DNA from: Novosphingobium endophyticum
GTDB taxonomy: Bacteria > Pseudomonadota > Alphaproteobacteria > Sphingomonadales > Sphingomonadaceae
Assembly (NCBI RefSeq): GCF_014640675.1
Contig: NZ_BMHK01000030.1
Location: forward strand, 1-45,180
Direction: 5' to 3'
Length of the DNA stretch: 45,180 bases
How positions within the stretch are numbered: position 1 is the first letter of the stretch; every line of letters starts with the position of its first letter. Made by a program: the position numbers and the translations under genes. Positions 45,059-45,180 of the stretch are shown piece by piece. The notes beneath the pieces were generated by a model. The model had not been told where the DNA came from, did no database searches, and saw only the letters and a list, made by a program, of their open reading frames with translations.

Positions 45059-45180
45059 TCATGGCTTTCTTGGGATCAGGCTGATGGTGACTTTCTTGAT
45101 CTCCCCGCCTGAAAAGTTATCCGGCACTTCGGCATCCTCGATCAGCGGCGCATCAGGCGCCCGGCCGATGTAGCTGGACG
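45059..45180 (-). CDS. C-terminus of a probable sulfatase (partial)
   Basis: The frame enters from the right edge and stops at 45059-45061. The 39 visible codons read SSYIGRAPDAPLIEDAEVPD, then NFSGGEIKKVTISL and IPRKP, which resembles the tail of arylsulfatases of the AtsA type (often G-T-I-xx-VT-x-x-L near the end). The catalytic half lies outside the window, so this is only likely. The 280 bases between it and the VOC gene hold no gene that I can support. Confidence 0.5.
   Translation of the reverse strand, partial: SSYIGRAPDAPLIEDAEVPDNFSGGEIKKVTISLIPRKP

Noticed and set aside
44835..45062. Frames between the VOC gene and the right-edge sulfatase
   Set aside because: One minus-strand frame ends in RVQTILVAAEQRLVRSI, which looks like a gene tail, but it has an upstream stop and no recognised family, so no gene is called.

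Overview
The window looks like part of the chromosome of a GC-rich alphaproteobacterium, most likely a sphingomonad or erythrobacter. This rests on GC-rich codon use, tRNA genes with encoded CCA, NodT/FtsX/HlyD-style efflux, SnoaL-SDR catabolic operons, AlpA/ArdC accessory genes and diverged intergenic repeats. No rRNA and no CRISPR array was seen.

Left part (1-8.9 kb): a metallo-beta-lactamase-fold enzyme of the persulfide dioxygenase type (cut by the window edge) stands beside an ArsR repressor of the SqrR/BigR type. They are followed by a four-gene efflux operon (ABC ATPase, FtsX permease, HlyD adaptor, NodT outer-membrane lipoprotein), a convergent DUF1326-DUF2182 pair, a truncated integrase and tRNA-Val. 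From 8.9 to 14.5 kb coding density and GC content drop: a NTF2-fold protein, several small secreted or membrane proteins of unknown function, decayed IS3 and IS630 transposases, and short diverged repeats.

Centre (14.5-28 kb): ordinary dense chromosome. It holds a SnoaL-SDR-SnoaL operon, dcd, a divergent wecB-wecC pair for UDP-ManNAcA, an AGCS symporter, a Mo-oxidoreductase with its cytochrome b, YjbQ, two enoyl-CoA hydratase paralogues, fumC and a chemotaxis transducer.

Accessory part (28-42.4 kb): an Xre/RES toxin-antitoxin pair, a decayed IS5-type transposase, then tRNA-Gly with a full-length P4-type integrase directly downstream. The integrase opens an island carrying a type I restriction-modification operon hsdM-hsdS-(AlbA-type ATPase)-hsdR. 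HsdS has two similar target-recognition domains and a C-terminal extension of about 200 residues with a Panacea/DUF4065-like look. A Schlafen/AlbA_2-HATPase protein overlaps hsdS by four bases and precedes hsdR. An AlpA regulator, a truncated ArdC-type antirestriction gene and a broken second recombinase follow. This cluster is the best candidate for an incompletely described defence system.

Right end (42.4-45.2 kb): a tightly overlapping VOC-SnoaL-amidohydrolase operon, probably catabolic, and the C-terminal end of a probable sulfatase cut by the window edge.
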